64,000 nucleotides of DNA from Onchocerca volvulus (Eukaryota; Nematoda; Chromadorea; Rhabditida; Onchocercidae), in contig HG738138.1 in NCBI GenBank assembly GCA_000499405.2, positions 14,447,208 through 14,511,207 on the forward strand, given 5' to 3'. A program made the translations under genes and the position numbers. A model generated the notes under the pieces. That model saw nothing but the letters and a program-made list of their open reading frames with translations, was not told the origin of the DNA and made no database searches. This document shows positions 1-12,200 of this stretch, in pieces. Every line of letters starts with the position of its first letter. The first letter of the stretch is position 1.

Positions 1-2827
1 CGCACGAGGTGAACGAATACCATCACATTCATCACCATCATACTCAGATGATGAGCAAGACGATGATGATGATGATGATGATGTGTAGTGATAATAATCA
101 TCTGATGAAAACGACTCATCCAAAAGTAACATTTTGTTACGAGTAACTGAAAAATGCTTACTTGGTATCATTGTTTTCATCAACTTTCTGCATAAATCAA
201 CGTTCTCCAACGAATGGGACGAAAACCAAGTTATACAACGCAAATGAATCGTACGATAATACTCGTCAAATTATTTAACATGAAAATTATTCCCCCCTCA
301 ACATTTGCATAACATGTTATGCCAACTCACGCCACACCACATCAACAACAACCTTTCATACACACAACGCCCAACAACCAACCGACAACCACTCAAACAA
401 TCCAACGAAATGATGAGTCACTCCGCCCGATAGACGTAGTAACAGCGCGACCGCGACGCTCAGCCATGCCGCGCGTCGCGCGTGTCATGTGATCTTTACG
501 AAGTAGTGCCGCATTGATAGTTTAATTTTGCTACAAGCTTACGGAATTTTAAAAAATTTGGGAGGAAACTCTGGTTCTCACTGGGTTATTATGGAAAATC
601 CGGTAAAAATACCTCCGCTGCCCCATATGATAGCTCACATTATCCTACTGATATTGGTCGACATGACCGTATAACCGCCGCTCTTGGCAACTCTCCAGGA
701 GACACAAAAACTACAAACTCTTCAATCAAGCATGGCTCTTCAGATTCCCGATGAAGTCGGGTCTGGACATTAAGTTCCGGAATTTCTCATTCACCGAGAA
801 GTCAAGTGCTTAACCTCACGATTTTAAGACAAATTCTCTAGGATTTCAATAATCCCGAATGCTAAAAAATCCAAAATCCGCATTTTATAACATGTGGATC
901 TACAACTTCATACATAAGCAACTTATCTTTTCGTATCCTTAAAGCCTATAGAGCACGAGATGACGTTTAAATCCCAACTAGCAAAAAAAAAAGCTGTTTC
1001 TTCCCATAGTTTTCATTACCGTAAAACTAATTTAATCTTACCTTCCCATAGTTTTCATTACCATAAAACTAATTTAATCTTACCTTCCCATAGTTTTCAT
1101 CACCACAAAACTAATTTAATCTTACCTAATTCACCAAAATATTTGCTCTTACCGGAGATAATATATGAATACATACATCACCTTTTCAAAATAAAAGATA
1201 AATTTTACAATCCAATCAAAATTCTTTTGCCACCACTACTTCAAGTGATTACTTATCTCTTCATTTATTGAAATTCGACAATTTTCTTTTTTCTCTTCTT
1301 CCTAGAATACAGTTTCAACAAATATTAAACTTGTGTTGAAAAAAATTGTAACATCTATCTCTTTCCAGTTTTTATCATATAAACAACGTAAGAGCATCGA
1401 TGTCATTTATAACTTGATGAAAATGATAGTCGATAAAATCTTTCCTGATAAAAAATAAACAATGAATCATAGCGGAGCATACAAGACAAACTGAGCAAAT
1501 ATGTAGGATTTCGCTAACTTTTAAGTGATGTCACCTTAGCTATACCAGCAAGTCACAAAGCTGCAGATCCCAGATTAGAAATTCAGCTTTGAATCATATT
1601 TGATGTTTACTCTTTCGGAAGTGGCTTATAATTGTTAAACGTATTCCTGATACTATTAGGCCTACTTTATTAACGTAAATTTCGGGATATTAATTTCCTT
1701 TATTCAATAAGAAATGAGAACTAAACTTGTGACATCATTTTGAAAGGCGTTTATAGATTAGAAATGAAAATAAAGCAAAATATCATGACAAATTGATAAA
1801 CTGAATGTTGCTAAAATAGCATTCACTAGCTATTTTACTTCCAGATAATGATCACTGCAAGCAAACATCATTCATAATTTCAAAATATATTAGTCGAAGT
1901 GTTGTTTAGTGAAATGTTGTTGGGATGTTACTGATATAAAACTGATAAAAATAATCTAAGCAGCAAGTGAATCAACCAGGAAATTTCATAACTCAAAAGA
2001 ATTTGTGACAAAAGATACTTCTTATTGATAAGATAATCTAGAGGAAAAGCACATTTCTCACGTAAACAATAACCTGGTCACTTATCAATCTTAGTAACAT
2101 ACCTCTTGGGAGGAAATGGAGTGCAAACAATAAGGTATGTAATTCCGCCCATGCTTAAATTGTACAAATATTTTGAAATCCTGGAGGAAAAAAAAAAGAA
2201 TTCTACTTCGAAAAATGGGTAAATACCTCAACTTATTTCGGAATCTGATAAGTAATCGAAATTTTCTAGTAACAAATAGTTATATCACAGCAGATAATAG
2301 AACTAAAAATCGAACCGATGTAAAAAAAATTAAGTCAAAATGACAGTCACTGGAAATTAAGTTCACCAAAAAATTTCACCTTTGCTTTAACCTCTCAAGC
2401 AGACTTTTCTAATCATTACCAAATTGCTAAGTCTCTGAGTGGAAAAAATAGTTGAAACGTACAATTAAAAATCGCTTTTAGCAACATGCAAATGTTTTGA
2501 ATCTCACTTTTTTCGGTCCAGTTTCAAAAAGATCTTGCAACCATACAAATCAGTATTTCAAACATTTGTTTTCGATTCTCCAATATTACTTATTCATCCG
2601 TTGAAACTAATAAATTTGAAAAAAAAAGAAAAAAAATTATGATAAGGACCTAAACTACTACTAGAAAAGCAATTCATTTAACTTTCAAAATTTGGAATCA
2701 TATAATATCTAGTATGAGGAAGAAAAACAGAAGAATAAAGAAAGGAAATCACAAAAAGAAATACAAATCACTTCTACAATTAATCATCGAACTAGGTTTG
2801 TCCCGAATCAGGAAATAATGGAATAAT
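1..2827. other. Gene-free left end
   Basis: No convincing coding region is seen. It holds GAT/CAT trinucleotide runs (about 45-95), a short CpG-rich patch (about 420-495), and the 46-bp tandem repeat at about 998-1127. The rest is AT-rich sequence. The 103-codon open frame at 960-1271 simply reads through the tandem repeat. Confidence 0.6.
998..1127. repeat. Tandem repeat, three copies of about 46 bp
   Basis: Three adjacent, slightly diverged copies of a unit of about 46 bp are present. Each contains CCCATAGTTTTCAT followed by AAAACTAATTTAATCTTAC. Read on the plus strand the unit gives a repeated SHSFHYxKTNLILP peptide, but nothing upstream or downstream looks like a gene, so I treat this as noncoding. 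Confidence 0.85.
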
Positions 2828-3410
2828 TCATTCAGTTTGAGCGTTACTCGAATCGATTAGCGATATTTGTGCGAAACCTATCAAAGCACGTTCATCCGGC
2901 ATTTCTTGTGGTGGTACTGAACTTAGAGCAAAGGTTACTGACTTCTTGTCACTTTTCGATAATGCTGCATCCACAAGTTTTTTTAAATTTGCTGCCACAA
3001 CAACCAGATCATGCCCATCGATTAGTTCGGCGGCAACCAACTCATGTGCTATACCTTCAACAGTATCGACTGATGGCGTATAATCAAATTTGATATCATT
3101 CAGTTCTTTCTGCGCATTCCTCACACGCAATACCTGAATTTCAAGAAAAAAAAGTCATTCACTAAATAAAAATATTAATATAACGAAAAAAATGAAAGAC
3201 AAATCGGAAAATCTTTATTCACAATTGAAAATCAACTTACCTTCAATGATCCTGAAAAATTTCGATCAGTTGATGTGCGTTATCACAGTAATCTTTCTAC
3301 CAATGTTCATTTCTCAGACACATAGTAGTAGTAGTAGTGGTGATAGTGGTGGTAATACATCCAGCACAATATTTTTCTACTCACATATCTCTTTTACCTG
3401 CTACAGGAGA

Positions 3411-3475
<65 letters not shown>

Positions 3476-6400
3476 TCATTTAAAATATTCGAAAACTGAA
3501 TGAAATTCTGAAAATTTAATGAAACAGAGTACCAAATTGATGGTTTCCGAAGAAGTAGCTACAGCAGTTGAAGTCATTGGAAGATCCGCTTTTTCACCTT
3601 CTTCTTCTGATTCAGTCTCTTCCGGTTCGAATTCCCAGTTTCCTTCTGAATTTTTCTTCAATTTACCCGATGCTACCTGCAAAATGTATTTTCGAAAAGT
3701 TTATAAAAACCACAACAAACAATTTCTTAAAGAAACACAGATTCTCACAACCTTGTAGCGGTTTTCTGTTCTGTTGGAAATTTTTCAATGGTTGCATATT
3801 ATAATTCACAAAAAATTTGAATATTTCTGACTTAATTTCTTCAGATTCTTTATTTCTTTCTATAAGGGAGCTATGGACAAACAGAAGAAATTCACTACTA
3901 TTATTTAAAAGCCGAAATTACAGACTGATTGAAATTATAGATGATATATAAAAGTAGAAACAATAAAAACGACAGTAAAATAACCACAATCAAAAATCAA
4001 GTGTTTTCTTGTCATATTAGATCTTCCGACTCATCGAATATGCTAACTATGCATGAAAAAACTTTACTTTTTTCGGTGCATCACTTTGGTGATGAGACGG
4101 GAGCGGCATGGATGCTAGATTTTCAATTAAGGCATGCACCAAATACTTTTTGTCTTTAGCCTTCTTGAAAAAGGAATACTTCAGAAGTTCGCTTGCAGTT
4201 GGTCGCTTCGATGGGTCTTTCTAAAAATTCAGTAAATTGCTTTTTAGTACTATTTTAACTTATGTATAATTTACTAAATATAACATTTTTTAATCTGAAA
4301 AATCATATTTCTTTTTACCACTGTTGCCTACTGTATCGAATTTCGATAATTCACTGAAAGGATTAACGATTACTTCGAATAAGATATAGTCAAACAATCA
4401 ATTAAAAAGATTAACATATAAATGAGGGAATGAATGATTAAGCTAGCAAACAAATAAATTAACCCTCATCACCTGCAGGCAGTCTTTTATAACATGACGA
4501 AAGCTTTTTCCATACGCTTTATATTGATCTTTTCTTTCCGAATTTGTGTCTAAATTTGGCGGATCATTTTGTAGCGTTAACATCAAAACCTTAAAGTATT
4601 GAACAAGTAGTTTAAATTCCCTTTGACAATAAGAGAAAAGGAATCGATAAACTGACAATAAATACATCGTTTCAGTACTACCAATCTTCATCAAACGATC
4701 AAAGGCATCATAAATAAATATTTTCCAATGTAAAGAAAAAAAATCAACCTTCATCGGTGGGAATTTATGATAAGGAGCTGTACCAGTTGCTAATTCAATA
4801 GCCAAAATTCCAAAACTCCAAATATCAGCTTTAAAATCATATCCTGAAACTTGCTCCATAACCTCCGGAGCCATCCAACACGGTGTTCCAACGAATGTAT
4901 GCCGAACTTTCTATAATAATCCACAAACTGTTGTGCTTCAAAGCAGGAATATGTGGTTTTAAATTAACTTTTAAAGCTTAAATTAAATTCCTCAAGTTCG
5001 ATTTTCAGAAAAAATAAAACCAAATATAAATATCAACAAGCCTGTCTTGATAAGTCTCCTTGACTTGCAGCCAGCCATCCAGAAACGCCGAAATCCGCAA
5101 TTTGAACTGTACCATCATCGGCGATTAGTATATTGCCAGCCTTAAACATTTCTATCACTTTATTTCGCATACATAAATTCCTTAGAGATCTGAAATCTCT
5201 TTTGCGGAGCCTTTCCAGATTTGAAAATGTCCATCAAAGAAAAAATCGGAAATCGAAAAATTTCCAATTATTGAATTAATTTCGATATTTGCTGGTTTTA
5301 AAGTAACCTTTTGATTCCAAGAACGATTTTTTTTTTCGGTTTTAAGAAACATCATACAACTGGATTTTATTCTTAAAAATTGACAACTCTTTTACTTTGA
5401 TGTCACGATGTATTTGTCCACTGCTATGGAAGTATTCCAATCCTCGTAACACTTCTTTCAGAACGGTGGCAATAGTTACTTCATCTAAAACACCTGCTGA
5501 AGCCGCTTCCTTTCCCATTGCCTAAAATAGGAATAATCAAAAAGTTCTAGAAATCAGGATGTGTCACAGTTCAACTAAATTAGTCCCTCGCATGAACATG
5601 CATACTGAAAATTCATTACACTAAATCTCCACTTCAACCAATTATTAAAAATGCTCAATCCAAATACTAACATTCTGTTTGCTCATATATGCAATCTTTT
5701 ACCTTTATACGTCGTTTCAGAATATCAAGCATACTTCCACAATTGAGAAGACGCATGACAACCCATAACTCTTCGCCAACAACAAACGAAGTATGATACA
5801 TAACGACATTTGGATGCATACATAATGCCATCGCCTAAACGATAAAAAAAAAAAAACATGATGTCGAGAATTTCAAAAAATCAGTACAGTGCTATGGCAT
5901 GGATTTCATGTAAGTCTCGATCGATAAGCCTATTTTTCACGTACTACCTAAACTTGCATAATTCCTTACACCTTAGTAGCCTGTTACCCTCCTCTCCCAA
6001 CAAGTTTCGTTTACATTTATTTCATGGAAGAGTTCGTCGACCGAAGTTTGACATTTCTCGAGATTAATGCATTTAATAGCACATAACTCGTTTCGTGGGA
6101 TGCATAATGCCTGAAAGTGAAAATCTACAAAAATATGCTGCATCAAAACAATTAAGAAATGCAAGTTTTAGACCTAATTTCCTATATATATATATATATA
6201 CATAAAATTCTTAATACTTTCGCTCCCCTTTTGATATTTAATTAAACTATACCTCTTGATCTTGACTTTTTCTCGTGACAAAACGAAAATATCAACCATT
6301 CATTAATTTCACAATGTCCTTGAAATATTGTCATTTATAAGAATATATTAAACGGAATAAAAGGAAAAACAAAAATGGCAAAACCTTGTATACAGTAGCT

Positions 6401-6501
6401 GTTGCACCAATACCAATGGAATCTTGTAATATGTAATCTTCTTTTTTGTTTGGCCAAACAGCACCACCGGTGCCTTCATCCGGTGGATGAGTTGCACTCA
6501 T
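2828..6501 (-). CDS. gck-3: OSR1/SPAK-type Ste20 kinase (GCK-3 orthologue)
   Basis: Serine/threonine kinase acting below WNK kinase on cation-chloride cotransport and osmotic balance. Exons in transcription order: 6501-6385, 6110-6015, 5834-5703, 5521-5396, 5140-5042, 4910-4749, 4589-4473, 4220-4068, 3676-3533, 3133-2828. All join in phase to 483 aa, close to the family norm. Visible: glycine loop GIGATATV in exon 1, lysine in CAIK (K52), HRDIK (D155), ADFG (D173), the WNK-target threonine in [10 protein letters not shown] (T195), the S-motif VASGK (S337), an acidic linker, and the CCT docking domain from VLRVRN to the end. The start is the first ATG, 11 nt after a TTTTAG acceptor (exon edge 6512), which may be a trans-splice site. 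The intron after exon 5 uses a GC donor. The gene is far from its neighbours and probably has its own promoter. Confidence 0.96.
3241..3251 (-). other. Possible 11-nt micro-exon in the last gck-3 intron
   Basis: On the minus strand TTTTTCAG precedes and GTAAGT follows this 11-nt segment, both near-perfect splice consensus. Joining exon 9 directly to exon 10 gives the conserved NL-VLRVRN sequence. Including the 11 nt would instead give an immediate TGA, so it is either a decoy or a stop-introducing cassette. Confidence 0.35.
3413..3473. repeat. 61-nt poly(A) tract
   Basis: An uninterrupted run of 61 A lies inside the last intron of gck-3, and so reads as poly(T) in the transcript direction. 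It may be the tail of an old retrotransposed insert or a simple expansion. I see no body of an element next to it. Confidence 0.9.
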
Positions 6502-6515
6502 CCAGAGTGATTCTA
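6502..6515 (-). promoter_or_regulatory. Candidate spliced-leader acceptor before gck-3
   Basis: On the minus strand TTTTAG lies 11 nt before the gck-3 ATG with no upstream coding exon in sight. This is the usual spacing of an SL trans-splice acceptor in nematodes. An ordinary cis acceptor for a noncoding exon is the alternative. Confidence 0.45.
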
Positions 6516-9213
6516 AAACGTTTGACTTGAGAGAAAAAAAAAAAAAAAATCTTCGTTATCGACCCTACAAGAAATTTGCCTTTATGAATCATCGAACCAG
6601 GATATTTACTAATCAAAGAACGAAGCATTTAATCAAATACTTTTAGTTCTAAAACTTGATAAAAAAAAATAGCTTTTGCTCTCTTCCTAAAGAATCTAAA
6701 AAATCTTATCAAAGAGAAGATTTCAATCTATAACGAATTTAAGAACATGATGCATCCAAACTTAAACGATTACATCATGTTAGGATTTCAAATCTATCTC
6801 ATTATAACCTTTCGATTCAATAGTCTAATTAGAATAATTACTTAGAATATCAAAATATACTCTATATAACGCTTTCAATTTGTTACGAGTTTTAAACTAA
6901 CTCAATTAACTTCCCGCCTAACGAAATTCCAGGAAAAATAAGATAATTACTACGGAACTCTAGATGTCCCAAGTTTTTTTAAACTACAAAATCCACTCTT
7001 TAGATTTTTTGAATTATGAGTTCCTTTTCAGAATCTGTTGAAATCTAGAATAAATCTATATATTTTCTAAAAATTATCTTTAAAAAGCTGATAAGTGTAC
7101 ATGGTAGACTAACCTGTAACATAATTATAAACAATTTCAAGAACAAACAGAATTTTTTACTTCATCACAGAATGCGCAAAATAAGCAATGATACCAAGAG
7201 TAACAAAATAATTTTAACAGAATCGACACGAAGATAAAAAAAAATATAAGGCATAGCATATCACAAAAAATATAGTTTATAGAGAAATCATGAAAAATAT
7301 ACAGCAAAACTTCTCGATCTTAGAAAATTCGTGGAAAAAATTCGAAAAAAGAGCAAAGCTACAGGAAAAAAATTATAATTTTATAATTTATAACCGTATA
7401 ACCTCTTTCTAGTGAAATATTTTGAAACTCAAATTTAAATCAAAGTATCGCATTTTGCATCTTTGAATTTTTTATGAATTTAAAAAAAAAAAATAAAAAG
7501 AAAAGCTATTCGTATGTAAAGCAACAAAGGTATAAATGAACAATACTACGGGAGAGGAAAGTCGTGTGGTAGTAGAAATACTTTTAATGAAAGATAATTA
7601 ATTGCAATGAAAATGAAAACGGCAAAAATCTATGACCTTGGCCGATACTTAGCCCGTTTCGATTAAAACAGTCGAGATCTGCCTAAAAGAACACCAGCCT
7701 CTCACCTGTCTTTTTTTCAATCATCAGTTGAAATTCACCAAGAATATTTCTTATTAATATTATTAATCTGGAAGTGAAGAAATTCATAATAGTTCGATTA
7801 CTTTTAATATCTTAAACTTATTTTCTTAATACAATGAAAAAAATTAAATTATATATATAAGTATAAAAATTATGCAATACAAATATATTATTCACAGAAG
7901 AAAAAATACAAATATGTTTGATTTATAATATATAAGTTCAAAAACTTCTTAAAATATTTTTGCTAACTTTATCGCTCTTTTTTTTTTAAATCAAAGCAAA
8001 ACCTGGTCAGCTTATATTCATCATATTAACTTCAAAAAAATTCCTTCGTAGAATGAAAATTCTTTTAATACGTCTAATAATTAGCACTTGTTTTTTCTCT
8101 CTCCCATAATCTTTAGCACTTCTCACAACAAATAGCGGAAACAAAAGATGTGAAAAAGTTGATCACCTGACTCACTCCGATGCTCCACAAACCATCATCA
8201 ACATCATTTATCTTAATATTAGTTTAAGTTTTTCTCTTAAACTAACTGAATCTTTTAATCTCATTCTTCTCATTGATTCAGATCTTTCGCCTAAAAAAAA
8301 AAAAAAAAAAAAAAGGAAAAAAAAAGAGAAATTTCAATAATTGGAAAAAAAAATTTTGATAATTATTTTTCAAAAATTTCTCAGTTATTCAAGTGTTATC
8401 AGTGAATGAATAAACATCACAACAAAGCAAAGTGAAAACAACTAATTTACATTTTATAATGATTCAATAAAAGATAAAATTTTTTCTTTTTCTCACTGCA
8501 ATGGAATGTATCGAATAACCTGTTGAAAAGGCCTCATGAAGATTACCTGCTTCAAAATATTACTCCTTAATGAATGAAAGAAATTTCATTATCAGTATAG
8601 TTGAGAAATTGGAAAAAGTACAAAAGTCCCATCATTATAAGGGTTCTAAATAGAACAAAAAATATGGAGAAAACAAGTGCTCAATTAAAGAGAGTTTTAA
8701 CAAGACAAGAAAAAAAAAAGTAAAATAATAACAAGTACTTCCTTTTCATCATAATCACCTTGCTTTGAAATGGATAAGAAAAACGAAAAAAATAAGGAAA
8801 CTTAGTATTATATGCTGATTATTATCACTGCAAAAAAATGATGAATAACTTTCAGTTTACTTTATTCTGTCTCATTTACATTCCGTTCCTTAAAACCATA
8901 GAAGATACTTTATTTCTTTCTTTTTTCTTGAACAAAATTGTAACCCTAATATTTCAATTGTAATTATTTTCCTTAGAAAACACTGAGACAAAATAGATTG
9001 CTTTCTAAGGTTTTTTCCTTTTTTAAACAGGTAAAATGCATTAATGTGATTCTACGCGAGGATCTGAGAAATCTAACTATCGTCCCTTAGATCAAATAAA
9101 AATATTGACCCTAAATTTCACTCAATCAAAAGATGAAAATTCATGACAAATAAATTATCAGTGATTAATGAAGTTGTTGCATTTGTTGCTGGTAATGATG
9201 ATACTATTGTTTA
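6516..9213. other. Intergenic region gck-3 / snx-6
   Basis: AT-rich, with many short poly(A) and poly(T) runs and no credible open frame on either strand. A slightly less AT-rich stretch lies at about 7610-7720. The 2.7-kb gap argues against the two minus-strand genes forming an operon. Confidence 0.6.
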
Positions 9214-12200
9214 TTAATATGCTTGCTTATTCAATGCTTGTTCCAATAAAGCTATTTGCGCCTGAAAATAAAATATTAGATGAAAAATTATAAGAAAACA
9301 ACATATGAAGTAATATTATTCATTTTATATTCAATTACTTTATCATATTCGGATGCTACATGTTATGAATAAATAGAGGGTAACAACAGTAACAAGTGTT
9401 AATTGAAGCAATTAATAAGTAATCAAATAGAATGAAAAAGAAAATTAAAACCACAGCAACAGTTTTTTTATTATTATTTCCTATGATTGAAGTGTTGAAA
9501 AGAGTCAGAATGAAAAAAAAAAAAACCCAAAGCAATGGCGAGAATGCAAAAAAAAAAAAGAAAAAAAAAACGCAAATAATTATATTTCAATAAGATCGAC
9601 ATCACCGTTACATTGAAAATTTGAGAAAATATTATGATGTGAATAAAATACAACATAACAGATTCAACAACCTCAGTATGAAAATTCGATCTGGGAAGAT
9701 AATTCACTTCCGTACAAAAATTTAGCTAATTGAAAGAAAAGCATTACTGAATGACTTCACACATAACATGCGGAAAATGAAATTACAAACAAATAAATCA
9801 AGAAGTCTTCAGGATCAAAATAAACAGAACAGGACCAGTGATGTGAGAATGATCAATAGGAAGATGATACAAATGATAACTAAATGACATATTCGAATAA
9901 CAAACAGAATTTAATTTTTTTAAATAATTAATTTCTTTCAGGTGATAAAAAAGTTAAAAATACTGTATTGAAGCAAAAGAGAAAAAAACTAGCTTTAAGA
10001 AATAACAGTATTATTACCTTGGCATGCTTAATTTGAAGATCAGCTAAATCGGTTAAATTCTTCTTAAACGCAACCAATCGCCTTTTCTTGAAATCTAACA
10101 ATTCACCTCTTGCCACTTCACTGATATCTTCGAATTTCTTGCAAGCTTCACTTTGCTCTGCTTCCGCCTAAACAGTTTTGCTTAATCAACATGTAATCAC
10201 ACAAGCAGTCATTATGGAAATTTATAAGGAATTTTGGATTCATTTCAATTCAAGCAATGAAAGAGAATTGTGCTGGAATAGGCTGAAGGACACTTGCATC
10301 CATCTATTTTAAGATCAAGGATTAGATGAAACATCAACGAAGAGTCATCTCCTACCTGAATCTGTATAAAAAAAGAAAACATGCCGAAAAAGATGTAAAT
10401 GCTGTAGACGAAAGCATATTTAATCAAATCATATTTAGATCATCAAAAGTTTATTTAAATTCCACAATCCAAATCTTAATGATTTAGAAATGTTAGAAAA
10501 ATCAGGAAACAAGGCAAGAGAAGCATGAAAATATTGAAAAAAAAAAATCACATGAAAAATACCTTTAGTATATCTTTATTACGTCCCCTAGCACGCTCTA
10601 AAGTTTTGTTTGCTCCTTCATAATTTGCCAAACAACGCATCCTACGGTACAGAAGATCCTGAAAGGAAACCAAATATTCAGTAAAAACTGAATAACAAAA
10701 ATTAATTATAATTGCATAACAAAAATAAATCACAACAATTAAAAATTTAAATGATTAATATTCCCGAGTGATATTACGAAAAATAGAATGTTTACTGCAG
10801 AAAAACGTTATATTCCAGATCATTAATGTGTTTGCGTAATCAAGAATTCTAAATTAAGAAAAAACTATAGGAGGAAAATTTAAAAATATTCCAAAAAAGA
10901 AAAAAAATTTGTCTCATGTTGTATAATAATTATAGCATTACGATCAAAAACGTCAAGAACATCAAGGTTTCAAGAGGATGAATTTAGATCTAATAGCAAA
11001 TCTCAACATGAAATAGTTAAAATGACAACAACTTTCACACCATTATTTTTTGTCTTAACATCTGAATATTCTTAACTTATCATTTTTCAAATTCTGCACT
11101 ACCTACTTTAGCGGCATCCGTATCTTTCGTATAGTATTGCAGAGTATCACCCAATTTCAATTCTTCATCAGTCGCTACTCGACTCTAAAATATTACGATT
11201 TTTTGGATTTTACAGATATTTCAGCGATTTTTACCAAAATTATTTGAATCGATTCCATTATTTAAATAACTGTTTTAATTTATTTCAATAACTTGCAAGC
11301 GTAAACGATATTATGGATAACTAAGCCAATATTATCCCTTGCAAGAAATACATAACTGAATTTTTATTTAGAAAAATTCTTGTTTATATCTAAAAAAATG
11401 AAAAATATTTATAAAAAAAGTAAAAACCAAGTAAGTCTTAGAAAGTAATGAAAGATATCTGATTGACAACGAAATATTTGAATGTTAAAAATAAAGATTT
11501 ATTACCTCATGTTTTTTCAACTTTTCGAAAATAAGTGCCTCTCGCACAAAATCTTTTTGTAATTCACGATCCAGCTCCTGCTGGGCCATTTTTTCGAAGC
11601 ATAAACCAATCCGTGCATAAGAATCGGCAACATCTAAAAATTTCGTCAAATTTCAAACATTTTCAACAAAAATTCCAATACAATATGATTTTCTATTTTT
11701 AAATGAAATAAATTTGCATTCATGGTTATCTCGATGTAAAAATCATATACACCGGATACGGTGGCACCGATTCCAGTTTTTTGTAATAGAAGTAAGAATT
11801 CTAAAAGATTCTTCTTATAAATGAGATTATTCTCCTCTCATAATAGCACAATGCAAAATATTTGATACGACTTAAATCCTCCAAGAAGTAAAAACTATCC
11901 AAAGTAACTCATTCTTTCCAAAAATAAAAAAAAAAAAGAGAAAAGAAAAATCGAAAGATTTAATACTTGATTTATTTCCTGGCTTAAGCACAGGAAGATT
12001 TCATTTCCGCAAATTATAAAAGATTAAGAATATTTCACTAATTCTAAAGATTCAAAGCTAAAATGTCGAAACCAAAGTTACCAAATTTAAATTTTCAATT
12101 AATCGACATATAAGCATATTTAAGAATTAATAGCAACATCTTATCAAACTATTTGATAATCATCTTATAAAGCTGACTTACGGGTCAAAATTTTAAAGAC

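Noticed and set aside
1..14. CGCACGAGG at the window edge, resembling a cDNA-library adapter (GGCACGAGG)
   Set aside because: Nine bases are too few, and the following sequence is not a spliced transcript; probably coincidence.
960..1271. 103-codon plus-strand frame with repeated SHSFHYHKTNLILP
   Set aside because: It is a read-through of a 46-bp tandem repeat whose length happens to keep the frame nearly constant; no splice or gene context.
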